From Collybiopsis luxurians FD-317 M1 (Eukaryota; Basidiomycota; Agaricomycetes; Agaricales; Omphalotaceae): a stretch of DNA of 64,000 nucleotides. Of the stretch, positions 36,776 to 48,619 are shown piece after piece. The notes beneath the pieces are model-generated. The model saw only the letters and a list, made by a program, of their open reading frames with translations, ran no database searches and had not been told where the DNA came from. Made by a program: the position numbers and the translations under genes. Location of the stretch: contig KN834774.1 in assembly GCA_000827265.1 (NCBI GenBank), forward strand, positions 146,384 through 210,383. The letters are read 5' to 3'. The stretch's first letter is position 1, and the number at the start of each line of letters is the position of its first letter.

Positions 36776-39700
36776 ATGTCTGGGGAATCTGCGAAACATT
36801 TTGTAAGTGAACAAGAAAGACGGCGTCAAGAACAAGAATGCCAAAGAGCAGCGAGAGCTACAAGGTTCCAGAGAAGAGAGGAGCGATGTGGAGCTTCTAC
36901 ACTGGATGACTGCTCAGTTTCATCAGCACCTGCAAGAGGTGCCATACCCTCAAGAACGGGGGAAATTTTGGAACATAATGATAGAGACCCGTTTGACCTG
37001 GAAAATCCTGTCGAACACGGGTCTCCTCATGTTCCAGGACACCTGGTCTCGACTCCATATGTTTTGAGTTGCTCCCAGCGAGGTCAGCCATATCATATGG
37101 CAGCTAGAGCTGACTCGAGGCTAGTCATGAGGCCAACACAAAGTGCCCCAATAACACCCAAAAAAGGAAGGGAACAAGAAACAATTCATTTATCAGAATT
37201 AACTCATTCCCCAGAAGATCCTCGAGGTTTTAGTGTGGGAGTCAGCTCAACACGCCCCTTCCACATGCCAACTCATCCTGAGAACCAGGATTATTATGAA
37301 GATATCGGCATATCTCCAACAACACGATATACATCTATAGGGGCAAGATGCGAGGTCATCTCCCCATTAGAACATATCAGACATCCACTTCCTCTCACAC
37401 CAAGAGAAGAAGAATCTAAATTTGCATCGCAACAATCAGAACGAGAGACGAGTCGGGGGTTGTACTTGTTGGGGCCACTCTCATTAAGGGGCCCATGGTC
37501 TCTGTTCAATTTAAAACAGTCTACTCCAATAGTAGAAAGCAACGCAATACAGGCTCAGGGATTGTTGAGCCCAATCCCCGATATGCTGTATCGACAACTC
37601 ATTTTGCTAATGAATCTCACCCTGTGGGTCAATATCCCAAACAAACAGTGACAGAGCCTGATTTGGGACACTCATTATGGCCAAATCACTTGGGATTCAG
37701 GACTGACGGTCTGACATATCATAGAAGAGAAACACCCAAAACTTTCCATGAGAATAATTGGTTGGAAGGACCGGGTTGGAATGCAAGGGGTTTGGTGAAT
37801 TCCCCAAATACCACCGGACCTGGAATTCCTTTCTTGTCTCAATATTCAGATCCTGGAAACACAGCCCGAGTCGGTGAACAGCAAAACCAATGGGAGACAT
37901 CGGGACCAGGTCAGGTAAAACGGTGGAATATGGCATATGCCCCACCCTCAGGGGAAAGGAACAAATTTGAGAATGAAGGATTTAACTTCGTGAGAAGTTG
38001 AGATGACTGGGATCTCTCATTTTCCAAAGACCAGCTTTGCCCTTCAGCTCTCGAGACTCATCACCCAATGCCCCCACTAGAGAAAAAGGAATTCACCCCC
38101 CTACAAAATGTAAAGGGTAGAGGGAAAGTGGTTAATCCTTTCGCTAAGGAATCGAGTTGCCAGACTTCCGAACCACTGAGAATCACAGAAGTCCCCCCTC
38201 AACAGCCTGCAGTTCAACAAACAGTGCATGTCCCACCACCAGTAGTTGTGGAAACTGTTCCGCAGGCTGGAGGATTCACTCCACCTGTATTTACAGCTGC
38301 TCCTAGGCAATACGTCCATCCGACTGGCAGAAATTTTGACTCGATACCTGCAATTCCACATAGAACACCCAGACAAGTAACGAATGATTATCACCCTATT
38401 GTCTCGATGCGTCAGGAATCTGTGAGAGTTCCAGCTGAACAATATTGGAGATCGGGGACTCAAGAATATAGACCCTACATAGCGGAGCCGATGTATGACT
38501 ACTCAAATTGTGCCAGTACCTACAGAGGGTATGGAGTAGCAGGACCTCCAGGAGGACCCCCGTATGGAGGAGTCACGCAGACGGGAGGAATTAGTGATGG
38601 AAATTCGGAAAGAGAAAGAGGTAGTAGAAATGGCAGTTTTAGAGGGGGATCTGGAGGTGGTGGACCAGGGGGACCGGGGGGACCAGGAGGACCAGGTAGC
38701 CCAGGAGGACCACCCGACAATCCTGACAATTGGGGTTCGAATCACGACGCATATTGGCACCTGGCAAATGGATGGATAGCTGTATGAGGCCCCAGAGGTG
38801 AGAGAGGAGAACCAGGTCCTGCAGGACAAGATGCGAGTCAGATTCCAGAATTCGATCAGTGAAAAGATCAATTAAATAAGGAAGCAAAACTTGATGTCAA
38901 AAAACCTGACCCTTTCGACAGTTCTGATAGGTGGAAATGGGAACCTTTCCTCTCGCAAGTCCGTTGCACTTTCATGGCCAAACCTACTATCTACGAGAAC
39001 AACTCAGATAAAATTGGTTTTGCTGTCTCATATCTGACAGGGGCAGCAGCTACTCACTATGATAATTTGCTGAAACAGGAAAAGGCTGGGATCCCCATCC
39101 CTGCTCTCCATACTTGGATTGATTTTGTCGCAGAATTCACATTGTATTTCGGATTATTCGATCCTGCATGAGACGCACAGGTGAAACTGGCCTGGATCAA
39201 ACAGATGGACAATGAATTGTTTTTGACATTTATTATTTGATTCCAGGAATATGCATTCAAGACAGGATACAATGACACAGCATTAGTAGCAATGCTCCGA
39301 GGGGCAGTAACAAGGAGCCTCAATGTGACAGTAGCGGCTCAAACTCATCCCCCTCAGAATTATCCACAATGGGTACAGCGATTCCAGGAGTTGGACAATT
39401 CAATTTGTGCAACCAATGCAGCTCATTCTCGTGGAGGAAATTCTGGTTTCGGGATGTATAATCCTATGGCCCCATCGAATCCTCAAAACTCTAACCCGCG
39501 ACAAGGATCCAATAATAATAATGCCCAGCAAGCAGGAGGTCAACAAGGTAGGAATCAAGGTAATTGGACCAATCGACAAAGAGGAGCTGCAGCTTGGGAT
39601 AGTAATGTAAATTTGGACAATATTAGTGGTACGGTATATGGACAATCTGAAGACTTTGTGAGCGCCTCGAGTCAGAATGGAAATAGTGGAGAAGGCTTAG

Positions 39701-40047
39701 AAAATCAGGGAGGAAATGACAGAGTCTCAAAAAACCCAGGAGACAAAGAATTCCTATGGGAAATTCGAGCTGCCAGGACCCCTGAGCAAGTCAAAGAGTT
39801 CCATCGACGTTGTAAACTGGGACTCTGTTATAATTGTGGGGGATCAGACCATATTGGTAAAGATTGCAAAAATTGGGAGAATTGGGACCCTCCAAAAAAT
39901 GGAACTTCGAGTATAAATAATCAACAAAGTGACCAGTTGAGGGCTGCAACCTTCACTCTAGAAGGGGACCCATCTAATGATGAGATTTGGAATGTCGAGA
40001 TAGAAAATGACTTGGGAAAAGTGGAGGGGATTCCAGAGACACACTGA
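36776..40047 (+). pseudogene. gag of the 12.57-kb element, with collagen-like stretch and CCHC knuckle
   Basis: It starts MSGESAKHFVSEQERRRQEQ at 36776. A frame change near 37500-37560 links to the frame carrying the rest. A Gly-Pro-rich, collagen-like stretch (about 38540-38830: GGPGGPGGPGGPGSPGG, then GPRGERGEPGPAG) precedes a capsid-like region with FDSSDRWKWEPFLSQVRCTF (about 38915-38975). The knuckle CYNCGGSDHIGKDC (C-x2-C-x4-H-x4-C) is at 39826-39867. In-frame TGA codons at 37999, 38785, 38860, 39169 and 39238 sit in otherwise continuous sequence. The frame moves near 40000 to that of the protease. Confidence 0.85.
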
Positions 40048-43000
40048 GAGCAGCCTGGAATCCAAAAAACCCTGCTCAAGCAGTCTGTCATGGGGCAGTA
40101 ATAGAAAAAACATCCCCAGCTCATCTCTCGTCTCGCTCTAACAACTCATTTCTCATCTCGACACATTTCCCTTTCTCTGATTCCAAAAATCTAAGCTATA
40201 ATACTCTTATTGATTCGGGCGCGACTTGTTCTTTTATCGATAAAAACCTTGCAGAAAAATTCCCAAAGAATATCTCTGATTTAGATACTCCAATTCCACT
40301 TGAATTATTCAATGGTCAACCAACTTCGGCAGGGGATATAACAAAAATCTTTAAAGATACTATCAGCTTCACCGACGGTTTAATTCAAACAGTCGAATTC
40401 CTAATAACCCAACTACACCCAATGGCTCCTATCATGTTAGGTTTACCATGGCTCAAAGAATTCAATCCTGAAATAAATTGGAAGGATTTGACTTTGACAT
40501 TCCAAGGAAGAGAATGAATTTCAGCTTCACTAGTTGATTTGTTCACCGGTACATGGAACTTGAATACTAGCGAGAAGCAGGACCCATCAGTCCCTGACTC
40601 GGAACACAAATCAGCCTATAACAAACAAGAAAATGGGGATGTAGACTTGTCAGTTTTGGAATTCAATGAATGGTTGCTTTATATGAATTGGGCTAATGAT
40701 TACGACAAGGATCTTGAAAAATGGAAAAATAAATACNNNNNNNNNNNNNNNNNNNNNNNNNNNNNNNNNNNNNNNNNNNNNNNNNNNNNNNNNNNNNNNN
40801 NNNNNNNNNNNNNNNNNNNNNNNNNNNNNNNNNNNNNNNNNNNNNNNNNNNNNNNNNNNAAAGCTTGGGCAGAAAGGATTGACAAAAGAAGTTCAAAACT
40901 GCCAGCATACAAGCAGAAACGGAGATGGATATATAAATGAGTCGGAAAATTGCATCAGGAATCCATTCCACAAGGCCTGTCGACAAGGGTATTAAATATC
41001 TCAAAAACCTCAGCACTCCAGCAACAAAGAAAATGTACAAAACAAGGGATGAAGATAGGAAAACCCAAAAAAGTCGAAAGGAGAATGGGTCCAAACCTCC
41101 CAGGCAAGGCAGTAAGTCTCATCAGTGCAGCTGCAATGGACAATATAATATGAGATGGGATGCCTGCCTATTTCCTGCATATCACCACAGTCTCGAATCA
41201 AGTGAATAATGATGATACCACTAATACAGAAAAATCTGAAACTCACAAGTCAATTTGAGGAAATAGGGAAGCTACAGAAAAATTTCCGACAGAAGCAGAG
41301 ACTGGAGAATCTCAAAAAGATGAAGAAGAGATACTCAAACATGTTCCCGAGAAGTATTGAGACTTCTTGGACATATTCTCCCCAGGAGAGGCAAAGGTCT
41401 TACCTCTGCACTGTCCGCACAATTTAAAAATTGAGACAGAAGGGGACTCAGCCCCTCCCTTTGGGAAACTCTATAACATGTCAGAAACAGAGCTAAAAGC
41501 CCTAAAAGACTATATCGATGATATGCTAGAGAAAGGGTTTATTAGAGCCTCCAACTCGCCTGCTGGGGCTCCAGTGCTATTCATAAAAAAGAAGGACAGA
41601 AGCCTAAGGCTTTGTGTTGACTATCAGGCCTTAAATCGAATCACAAGGAAGAATAGGTATCCCTTACCCCTTATAGGCCCACTTGTCGACCAACTACGAA
41701 AGGCAAAATATTTTATGAAACTCGATTTGAGAGCTGGATATAACAATGTCCAAATAGCGGAAGGCCACGAGTGGAAAACAGCATTTCATATGTGATACGG
41801 ATCCTACGAAATGTTGGTCATGCCTTTCAGGTTAACAAATGCCCCTTCGGCTTTCCAATTTTTTATGAACAACATTTTCCATGATTTACTGGATGTATGT
41901 GTGGTTATTTACTTGGACAACATTCTCATTTATTCGGATGACAAAAAAACCCATGAGGAACAAGTCCGAAAGGTACTACAAAGGCTATGAGACAACCACC
42001 TACATGCAAAACTGGAAAAATGCAGTTTCGATACTGACACAGTGGAATATCTGGGGGTAATAATAAATCCCAACAGGGTGTCGATGGATCAGTCCAAAGT
42101 CAAAGCCATAACATCTTGGCCAGTTCCACGGAATATAAAAGAACTGCAGTCATTCTTGGGTTTTGCGAATTTCTATTGCAGATTTATTGACAATTATAGT
42201 GGTATAATGAAAGCCCTAACATCACTACTGCAAAAGGATGCCATTTGGCATTGGGACGAGTCATGTCAAAGGTGTTTCGATTTATTAAAAAATGCCTTTA
42301 CACATGCCCCAGTGCTATGACATTTTGACCCAGAACTTCCAATTATTCTGGAATGTGATGCATTGGATTGGGCAATAGCAGGAATATTGTCTCAGCTGGA
42401 TCCGAAAACTGGAGAAATACATCTGATTGCTTTTCATACTAGGTCCATGATACCAGCGGAAATAAATTACAATATTTACGACAAGGAGCTACTGGCTATC
42501 GTGGAATGTTTTAAAGTTTGGAGAGCCTCTTGTGATGGTTTGAGATTCCAAATCCAAGTTTATTCTGATCACAATAACCTGCAGTGGTTTACAACTACCA
42601 AACAGCTGTCAGTGAGACAAGCGAGGTGGTCAGAGGCCTTATCAGGATTCGACTTCCGAATCAACTATAGACCCAGAACTTTGGGAGCAAAACCAGATGC
42701 TTTGACGAGATGAGCAGATGTATACCCAAAGAAAGGAATCGATAGGGACTCTGCCAGAGCAGGAAGAGAGCAGATATTGATTCCTCCAGAATGACTCAAT
42801 GCAGCATTGCTTTTGAATGAGGATTTGTTATTAGAATGGATTCGAAAGGTGGAACAAGACAAATTCATGCGAGACACAGTAAAGCAGATTCGAGAAGGAT
42901 TAACAATGTGGTATTTGAAAATGGGTTACTTAAATGACAAGGTCAGATACATGTCCCTAATGACACAGACCTTCAATGAGACGTACTATCTGCCTATCAC

Positions 43001-44340
43001 GATCACGCACTTAGAGGACATCCGGGCAAGAAGAAAACAAAAAAGATACTCAATCAGTTGTTCTTTTGGAAAGGAAGCAGCAAGGACATACATCACTACA
43101 TACAAAGCTGCCATACTTGTATAAGATCCAAGGCTAGAAGAACTCTCCAATATGGGAATCTGAAACCTCTACCCATTGGGCAAAGACCCTGGAGTTCAAT
43201 TTCAATGGACCATATAGTACAACTCCCAAAAGCAGGAAAGGAACAATTCGATGCAATCCTAGTAGTAGTAGATCAGCTCATGAAACAAGCCATCTATATT
43301 CCCTGTCACACAACAGACACTGCAAAAGAATTTGCAAGACTATTCCTCAAAAATGTATTCTCGAAACATGGGCTACCAGTGGATATCATCTTGGATCAAG
43401 GAAGCTTGTTCATCTCCCAGTTTTGGAAGGAATTGTGTAAGATACTTGGTATCAAGTCTCGTCTCTCGATGGCATATCACCCTCAAACAGATGGGCAGAC
43501 AGAGAGAACTAATCAAAGCCTCGAAGGATACCTAAGAATCTATATGTCTTATGACCAAGATGACTGGGATGCCTTATTACCTATCACAGAATTCATATAC
43601 AACAACATGCCCCATTCAACTACAGGATTAACACCCTACTTTGTGAATAAAGGTTACCATCCAAAACTTTCAATCAACCTTTCAAAGGTGAACAACTTGG
43701 AAGCAAACCAGTATGCTACCGAGTTAAAAGAAATACACAAATATTTAAAACAACGCATATACGAAGCAAACGAGGCAGCAGTGAATCAGTTCAATCGCCA
43801 CTGTGCTGGAAATCCTGATTGGAAAAAGGGCAACCAAGTCTGGTTGGACATGGGTAACATCCGAACAAGAAGGCCTACCAAAAAATTGGATCACAAGTGG
43901 GCAGGACCCTATACGATACTCGATAAAATAGGATCTCATGCCTATCGACTCAAGTTACCAGGGGACCTACAACAAATCCATAATGTATTCCATGTTGATA
44001 GACTAAAACCCCATCATCCAGATCCTTTCCAGCAAGTCGTATCGCCACCTCCACCAATCTTCATTAAAGGAGAACCAGAATATGAAGTCGAGTCAATAAA
44101 GACAGTTGTCCAATGGGAGAAATGGACAGAGGAATCCAGTACTTGATCAAATGGAAAGGGTATGATGAGGAGTCCTGGATTCCCTGGAAAGGTATGGTAG
44201 GAAGTATTGATTTGATTCGCAAGTGGGAGAAAGCACATCCAAGGAAATGAAAGTTACCTCTCGAGCTCCTCAAAGAACTTGAAAGCCTAGCCCTGCAAGA
44301 CAAGGAGGAAAGGGAGTTGAGACAAGCAGCTGAAGCTGTC
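40048..44340 (+). pseudogene. pol of the 12.57-kb element: protease, RT, RNase H, integrase, chromodomain
   Basis: Protease: LIDSGATCSFID near 40206-40241 with DSG at 40212. A 123-N gap lies at 40737-40859. [22 protein letters not shown] (about 41457) to the catalytic box, here YLDN (41910-41921) instead of YLDD. RNase H: about 42345-42713. Integrase after a frame change near 42900: zinc-binding H-H-C-C with YHDHALRGHPG (about 43000) and CHTC; catalytic D at 43208 and 43394 (LDQGS where DRGS is usual) and E at 43523 in YHPQTDGQTERTNQSLEGYL. GPY(F/T)I-type C-terminus, then a chromodomain (YEVESIKT...YLIKWKGYDEESW, 44080-44240) split by a frameshift near 44115. About ten TGA stops, no TAA or TAG seen. 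Confidence 0.88.
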
Positions 44341-44552
44341 ATTTAATTGGGAGAAATGACTCTCAAAATTGAAACCTCAACCTTAAAGGGGGGGTAAAAG
44401 CAATACTTCAAGTTTTCATTTCCAATTTCTCGACACATTTCTCTTTACTATTATCAAAAATCATAACAAATTCACGATTGTATTTCAGGGAAATAAAGTA
44501 TACAGTGGGCATAGATTGGGATATACAGGTACAGAAGGCTGGAATGGAAGGA

Positions 44553-45496
44553 CTAGTCAAAGGACGACTTGCTTAATTTGTCATGTTCAGCTCGAATGTT
44601 GAAAGGGATTCCAAATACTTCCTCCAGTTCCTGGGCATATAAATCCTCAACACACTCGATCTCCATCTGCTCCTGTATATCCTGCAAGGACAGAGCCATA
44701 TGGAGGCTGGGATCTGCCAATTCATCTTCATTCTTCTCGACCAATGAATAGGTCAAAGGATCCTCCCCGGTGCAAACAAAATAGGCATTAGGGTGACCAG
44801 ATGAAAAGATCACTACAGGAGATGTATTGCGAGTCTCAACAAGAGTACTGGGAAGGGAAGTGGTATTGAGAGAAGGAACAAAATTGGATAGGGAATTGGG
44901 AGTGGAGTCACTCTTCATCTCAAAAGGAAAGGATTCAGATGAAGGACCACCCCATATGTCCATAGGGGCAACGGTGCTAGTAGTTACTGGTTCCAAGGGC
45001 AGATCTCCAATATTCAAGAGACAACAAAGCTCCTCATAAACGCCGTGAAATTGAGATAATTCAACTCCACGCCCCTGGGCCAAAGCTTCAGCAGCCAGTT
45101 GGAGGTTGTGGGACTCGACAAGAGAGTCTCGCAACTCCTTAATAACCCGATCCTGCTCCTTAATGGTCACCTCAGCAGTTTTGTGAAGATATCTGGCTTC
45201 CTGGGCAACTCGCTAGGAAGGATCAGTGAGCCATGGAAACCCTACAACAAGTCAAAAAGACATACAGACAACTCGAGCATCTTATCTTCAAATTCCTGCG
45301 TGGTTCGACTCAAGAGTTCTCGCAACTCATGGATCTCATTGGATTGACCCTTGACAACCCTCTGCAGTTGCCCAAACTCACAACGAGCTTGGTTCACAAG
45401 GATGTCCTGATCAGATACAACTTGAGAAATACTCTCAGCAGCATCAGCGAGATGATCTAGGAACAAAGCAGAGTCAAAGGGAGAAGGGGAAGCCAT
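44553..45496 (-). CDS. Antisense gene 2 of the retrotransposon: acidic, probable coiled-coil protein
   Basis: Two exons, 45496-45266 and 45212-44553, with a 53-nt GTATGT...CCTAG intron, encode 296 residues without an internal stop. Residues from about 30 to 130 are rich in heptad-like Leu/Glu/Gln (VKGQSNEIHELRELLSRTTQ; TIKEQDRVIKELRDSLVESH), suggesting a coiled coil. The middle is Ser/Thr/Pro-rich and the C-terminus acidic (EDLYAQELEEVFGIPFN). It runs opposite to gag-pol, entirely within the element, downstream of the chromodomain. No known domain recognised. Unlike gag-pol it has kept its reading frame. Confidence 0.7.
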
Positions 45497-45798
45497 GACA
45501 AAGGAGGATCTCAAAATGAGGATAGAAAAATAGTCTCGAAAAAGTATCCTTTTATTGAGACAAAGATGCCCGATATGAACCTAATAAGGGACGAAACATG
45601 CAGCCACATGCATACGCCTCATGGAAATTTTTGAATACTTCGATTCTCAGGAGATATCTTATTTCGAACCCGGGGCAACTTCTTATTTCACACAAAGGAG
45701 GGGCCCAAAAAAGAAAAAGATTTAATTTAGGAAGGGAAATACAAAAAAATTTGGAATAAGGATCTATCAATATACAAAAAATCTATGAGCCAAAAGTC

Positions 45799-47730
45799 CT
45801 AGGAACTACTGGAAGAAGGCTTTGTGGGCGAGGCAGCAGCAAACTGCCCTCGGACCGACTCAAAAAGCTGTCAAAGTTGGCCGAGTTCATCATCTTGCGA
45901 CTTCAACTCTTCTGCTGCAACTCGACAGGCCTCCTCACTTGCAGCCAACTTCTTCTTTAGCTCCTCTATCTTGCCATCCTGAGCTTCCAATGCTCCCCTT
46001 AATCGCTGAACCTCCTGTAAGATATCCTATCAAAAAACTAAACCAGTCGAAAGAGAAGAAAGGAACTTACCGATGACTGAACGTCACCTTTGAAATGCCT
46101 TACGAAGGATTTCAGATGAGCTAATTCCTTGTCCTTCTCCTCCAACTGACTTTCCTGCAAGGACACTTGCTCCTTCAAATGGAGATTCTCGGTCTCCAGA
46201 CAATCTGACTTCTGCGATAAAGCTTGATACTCCCGATACGCTCAGAGGAGTTCATCCTGTTGAGAATCGACGATGTTTGCAGAAGTCATATTCATAACTG
46301 TTAGCGACTTGATGAATTGAAGCAGGGATTTGCTTGAGAATGGTGCAGGTGGCTTGGAAGGGGAGTGCTGCTAAAGGAACATGAAAAATGGTAAACAACT
46401 AGATAAATCCACGGAAGTGTGGGATTACGCACCAATTGTTCTTCAAGATCTGCGAATGCTCCTTGAATCATTCCATCCACCAGAGCCCATAAATCCTGCT
46501 CAAGCATCTTCTTCCCGGGACCAGCAAACAACGATGCCATCCTTGTAACCACACATTCTACGGCGGTCTGTATCACTGAAGAGGTTAATTAGTACAGACG
46601 TGCAAAAAGAAAAAGAGTTTAAACTGAGACTTACTTTTGTCCCAAGTCAGAGAAGACCCATTGGAAGGGACTTGCTTGATGAGAGGTTCAAAAAACCACA
46701 TTTTCAAGCCAGAAACCTTGCAATAGGACCGGTTATTGCTAGCCTTCCAGACGGGGGCAGAAGGTGTTGGAACAGGGACAGGGGGAGGTGGAACATCTTT
46801 GGGATAATCCAAAGTCATGGTGTCCAGCTCTTCTGGAGTGCCCATCTCCATGTCAACATCTGCGGTGTTGCAAATGACCTCCTTCCCCTTACGATACAAA
46901 TTCAGAACAACCTGTTTGCAACTTGACTCCCCTAAATGTATCCCCTCCTGTCGAAGGAGCTGACTCTTTCGAAAGGCATTCGAAGAGACAACTAGGAAGA
47001 TAATGAGTACTATAACAACCCTAGACTCATTGAACTCACCAGCTTTCCTTTTGCCTTCTGAAACCCTCGGCCTGTCCGACAATAAACCTAACTCCTCAGG
47101 ATGATTACAGTAGTAAGGGATTTTTCGCAACCCCATTGTTAAGGCATTCCATTCCTTGCCCCGAATAGCAAACAGCCCTCAACTTGACACAATACGATAC
47201 GCGACGATGAGGGGGAGCTTAGTGAGGATGTGGAATTGGAGGAGACGAAAGATACTCTTGAAGGAACAAAACTTCTTGCTAGAAGGATAGTTCGCTTCGC
47301 AAGTACTACACGATAAAGAGTCAGGGTGAAGGGAGCAGGAGGAGCAAAGATTATGCAACTCACAATATTCGCAAGATGGGTAGTTCCCGAAAATATTCCT
47401 CCACTCTTCGACATCTACCCTATCCAAAACCTCGGGACTTGAATTGGCGAGATAAGCATCCTCGTAAATAGGCTGGAGGCCGGTAGGAAGGGAAGGGGGA
47501 ACGCGGTCTATAATTGAAATTGAGGGATAGCTGAGACGTGTACTACACTCAAAGGCCACATGTCACATCTTCTTGGCCGCTGGGGGAGCAGAGGGAAGAG
47601 TGTTGGAAAAGGGAACCAGCGACACCAATTGGAGAGTCTGTGGAATCTTGATGATGAGTCGGGGCTTTGACCCTCCTGATTTACTAGACAACATGATGGG
47701 CTGGTTGGTAGACAATTGAGATGAAGACAT
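45799..47730 (-). pseudogene. Antisense gene 1 of the retrotransposon: Cys-rich plus coiled-coil protein, four TGA stops
   Basis: Five exons fit consistently: 47730-47040, 46991-46635, 46575-46433, 46367-46071 and 46026-45799, with short GT-AG introns of 44-65 nt and matching phases (571 codons plus stop). Start MSSSQLSTNQPIMLSSKSGG. A cysteine cluster CEYCELHNLCSSC...CSTC near 47370-47290 could bind zinc. A proline-rich patch (PPPPVPVPTPSAP) lies in exon 2, and exons 4-5 are strongly coiled-coil (LKEQVSLQESQLEEKDKELA; LRGALEAQDGKIEELKKKLA). Internal TGAs at 47565-47563, 47181-47179, 46244-46242 and 45873-45871 each fit a lost CGA. It begins about 200 bp inside the 3' LTR, so that LTR could supply an antisense promoter. 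Family unknown. Confidence 0.65.
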
Positions 47731-47916
47731 AGTGGTCAGGGGGAAAGAAGAAATTGACTCAAAAACCCAGAGTGCCAGCTTTATAAGGGCTTCGGACTTA
47801 GAGTTTTCAATTGAAATTCAGCAGCCGGCACATCAAAAACTTAATCTGACAGCATGGCAGTCACAACACCATGTCGCATCAAAAGCTATGCATCCTTTCG
47901 AGGGCTCAAGGCCCTT

Positions 47917-47927
47917 GGGGGGGGTAA
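47917..47927 (+). promoter_or_regulatory. Polypurine tract
   Basis: G8 followed by TAA immediately before the 3' LTR start TGTTATG at 47928, the expected plus-strand primer position. Confidence 0.8.
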
Positions 47928-48619
47928 TGTTATGCCCTACACTATTTTTCCTGCTCTTTCCAACCAGTACACTCACCACATGACTCGATAATAGTCTTAC
48001 CAATCAATTCGGCTCTCCAAATCCGACACATGTTTCACGAGGCAAACTAACCAGTTGCTCATTCCAAACTTCTATTCACAAGACCACATGTCTCCCCGCA
48101 GAGTATAAAAGCCTTGTACCTACATCTCCCATGATAATGCTGTTATTACCTGAACTATCTTGATCTGTGTTGTTTCTGTTCTCTTGTTCACTAGTCTATA
48201 ATATTATTCTGCTTAACACCGAGTTGAGCAAACCCCATTGACACCGAGTCACTGGCATATCCACTTCTCACTTGTCGAACCGATCAACAAGACTATTCGA
48301 CTGCCGTAGCCTCTCAAATATTCTGTCTCGTAGGGTAAACGGACACTGAGTCACGAACCTTCTGAGTCAACCCTTGTTAATACCGTCTTAACGAGTCCTT
48401 TCAATATACAATCTCTAGTTGCACCGAGCTAGAATTGTTATTCGACACTTGAGGATCATTCCTCTATATCAAATACTCAAACTGTACAGGACTCGATCAC
48501 TTGTCGTATGTAGCGACTCCCCATCGTGTACTCTGTCTCGGCTGTGGTATAATAAATTACTTTCTACTCACTGAACCTGCTACAAGCTTCTAACAACAAA
48601 GGTAGTAAAGGTCCTAACA
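47928..48619 (+). mobile_element. 3' LTR of the 12.57-kb element
   Basis: 692 bp, TGTTATGCCC...GTCCTAACA, collinear with the 5' LTR and keeping TATAAAAG and AATGCTGTTATT. A direct TGTAT duplication follows at 48620. Confidence 0.95.

Larger units (their letters stand above)
36053..48619 (+). mobile_element. Full-length Ty3/gypsy chromovirus-type retrotransposon, 12.57 kb
   Basis: LTRs at 36053-36747 and 47928-48619 begin TGTTA and end TAACA. The flanking 5-mers 36048-36052 and 48620-48624 are both TGTAT. Inside, in order: self-complementary primer-binding site, gag with collagen-like and CCHC parts, protease, RT, RNase H, integrase and chromodomain on the plus strand. Two spliced genes on the minus strand (45496-44553 and 47730-45799) and a G8 polypurine tract (47917-47924) follow. 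gag-pol carries many TGA stops, at least four frame changes and a damaged RT motif, so the copy is inactive. It inserted into a Tnp2 transposase gene. Confidence 0.95.

Noticed and set aside
36776..44340. TGA read as an amino acid (recoding) in the retrotransposon
   Set aside because: The lectin-type genes in the same window end with TGA, and TGA falls at Arg sites together with other CpG transitions, so mutation explains it better.
44569..45347. Plus-strand open frames at 44569, 44827, 45099 and 45233
   Set aside because: They are opposite the intact, spliced minus-strand gene 2 and have no recognisable content.
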